From the NCBI RefSeq assembly GCF_038396675.1, contig NC_088931.1:70783501-70847500 (forward strand): 64,000 nucleotides of DNA, read 5' to 3'. Source of the DNA: Hydra vulgaris. Lineage: Eukaryota > Cnidaria > Hydrozoa > Anthoathecata > Hydridae. The translations under genes and the position numbers were made by a program. Positions 63,736 through 64,000 of the stretch are shown here, in pieces (the first letter of the stretch is position 1; each line of letters opens with the position of its first letter). The notes under the pieces were generated by a model. That model was not told the DNA's origin and did no database searches. It was given only the letters and a program-made list of their open reading frames with translations.

Positions 63736-64000
63736 CATCACAAATTTAATAATATTGTTGTGATATGTTATATAAATAATACCATAATAGATTATGATAT
63801 GAAAATAAGATAGGATATGAAGGCAATGATCAAAGAATAAATTTACTTATAGAGATTTAGATGTTTGTTTATTAGTTTCAGAATATTATATTATGTGTGA
63901 CCATGGCCTTCTATAATAACAGGCCTTGGCATCGCGCAACAAAGTTGTTAAACTGAAGGCCAATTCCTAATACTGTGTTTACATTTTCATCTTTTAACAT
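63736..64000. other. AT-rich sequence, nothing recognised
   Basis: No gene or element recognised up to the window end. Confidence 0.45.

Overview
Eukaryotic, animal-type DNA: very AT-rich, with long (TA)n microsatellites, GT-AG introns, AATAAA-type signals, and a dense mix of decayed hAT, Tc1/mariner, CR1-like LINE and SINE copies. The repeat mix, base composition and transposase families point to a cnidarian, most probably Hydra (inference; no search was run). There is no prokaryotic operon, CRISPR array or phage. Most long open frames here are transposon debris or translated (TA)n.

Only two host genes are supported. (1) A secreted SGNH/GDSL-type hydrolase-like protein of 1254 residues on the + strand (6481-10245), with a signal peptide, about 830 residues of low-complexity sequence, a complete-looking S/G/N/D-x-x-H set and a C-terminal domain. 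(2) A DUF4743 + Nudix hydrolase gene on the - strand, assembled by hand from eight exons spread over 30.5 kb (51983 down to 21514). All seven introns are GT-AG, phases agree at every junction, and the model gives 328 residues. Its two giant introns (10.6 and 12.1 kb) are filled with transposons.

Layout: 1-2005 a broken hAT; 2283-2545 a 20-bp minisatellite; 3021-3107 a SINE; 5700-10600 the SGNH gene; 11.2-13.1 kb hairpins and a hAT-like element with a nested hAT MITE; 13.23-13.42 kb a 17-bp minisatellite; 14.2-18.2 kb a LINE split by a 1.77 kb hAT remnant; 18.27-19.59 kb a TIR element with a nested foldback; 19.9 kb a SINE; 21.5-52.0 kb the Nudix gene with intronic elements (foldback 22.87-23.48, mariner 23.55-24.83, transposase relic 27.7-29.1, long-TIR element 29.92-34.60 with two nested MITEs, mariner 36.0-37.8, transposase relic 45.8-50.9 with a nested 2.66 kb hAT); 53.7-55.9 kb an intron-containing transposase-like pseudogene; 56.5-57.7 kb a mariner split by a LINE tail; 57.9-58.4 kb another LINE tail; 60.5-60.75 kb a CCCAYGTGGG-rich repeat; 60.95-63.70 kb a large inverted repeat.

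The points most worth following are: three relics of a transposase-like group sharing a DTTxxNT...xHH signature that I cannot assign to a named superfamily; a recurrent class of short, almost perfect hairpins (14-29 bp arms, loops mostly 4-11 nt), one of which can be shown to be an inverted copy inserted into transposase coding sequence; and a (TA)n array lying directly against a splice acceptor of the Nudix gene.
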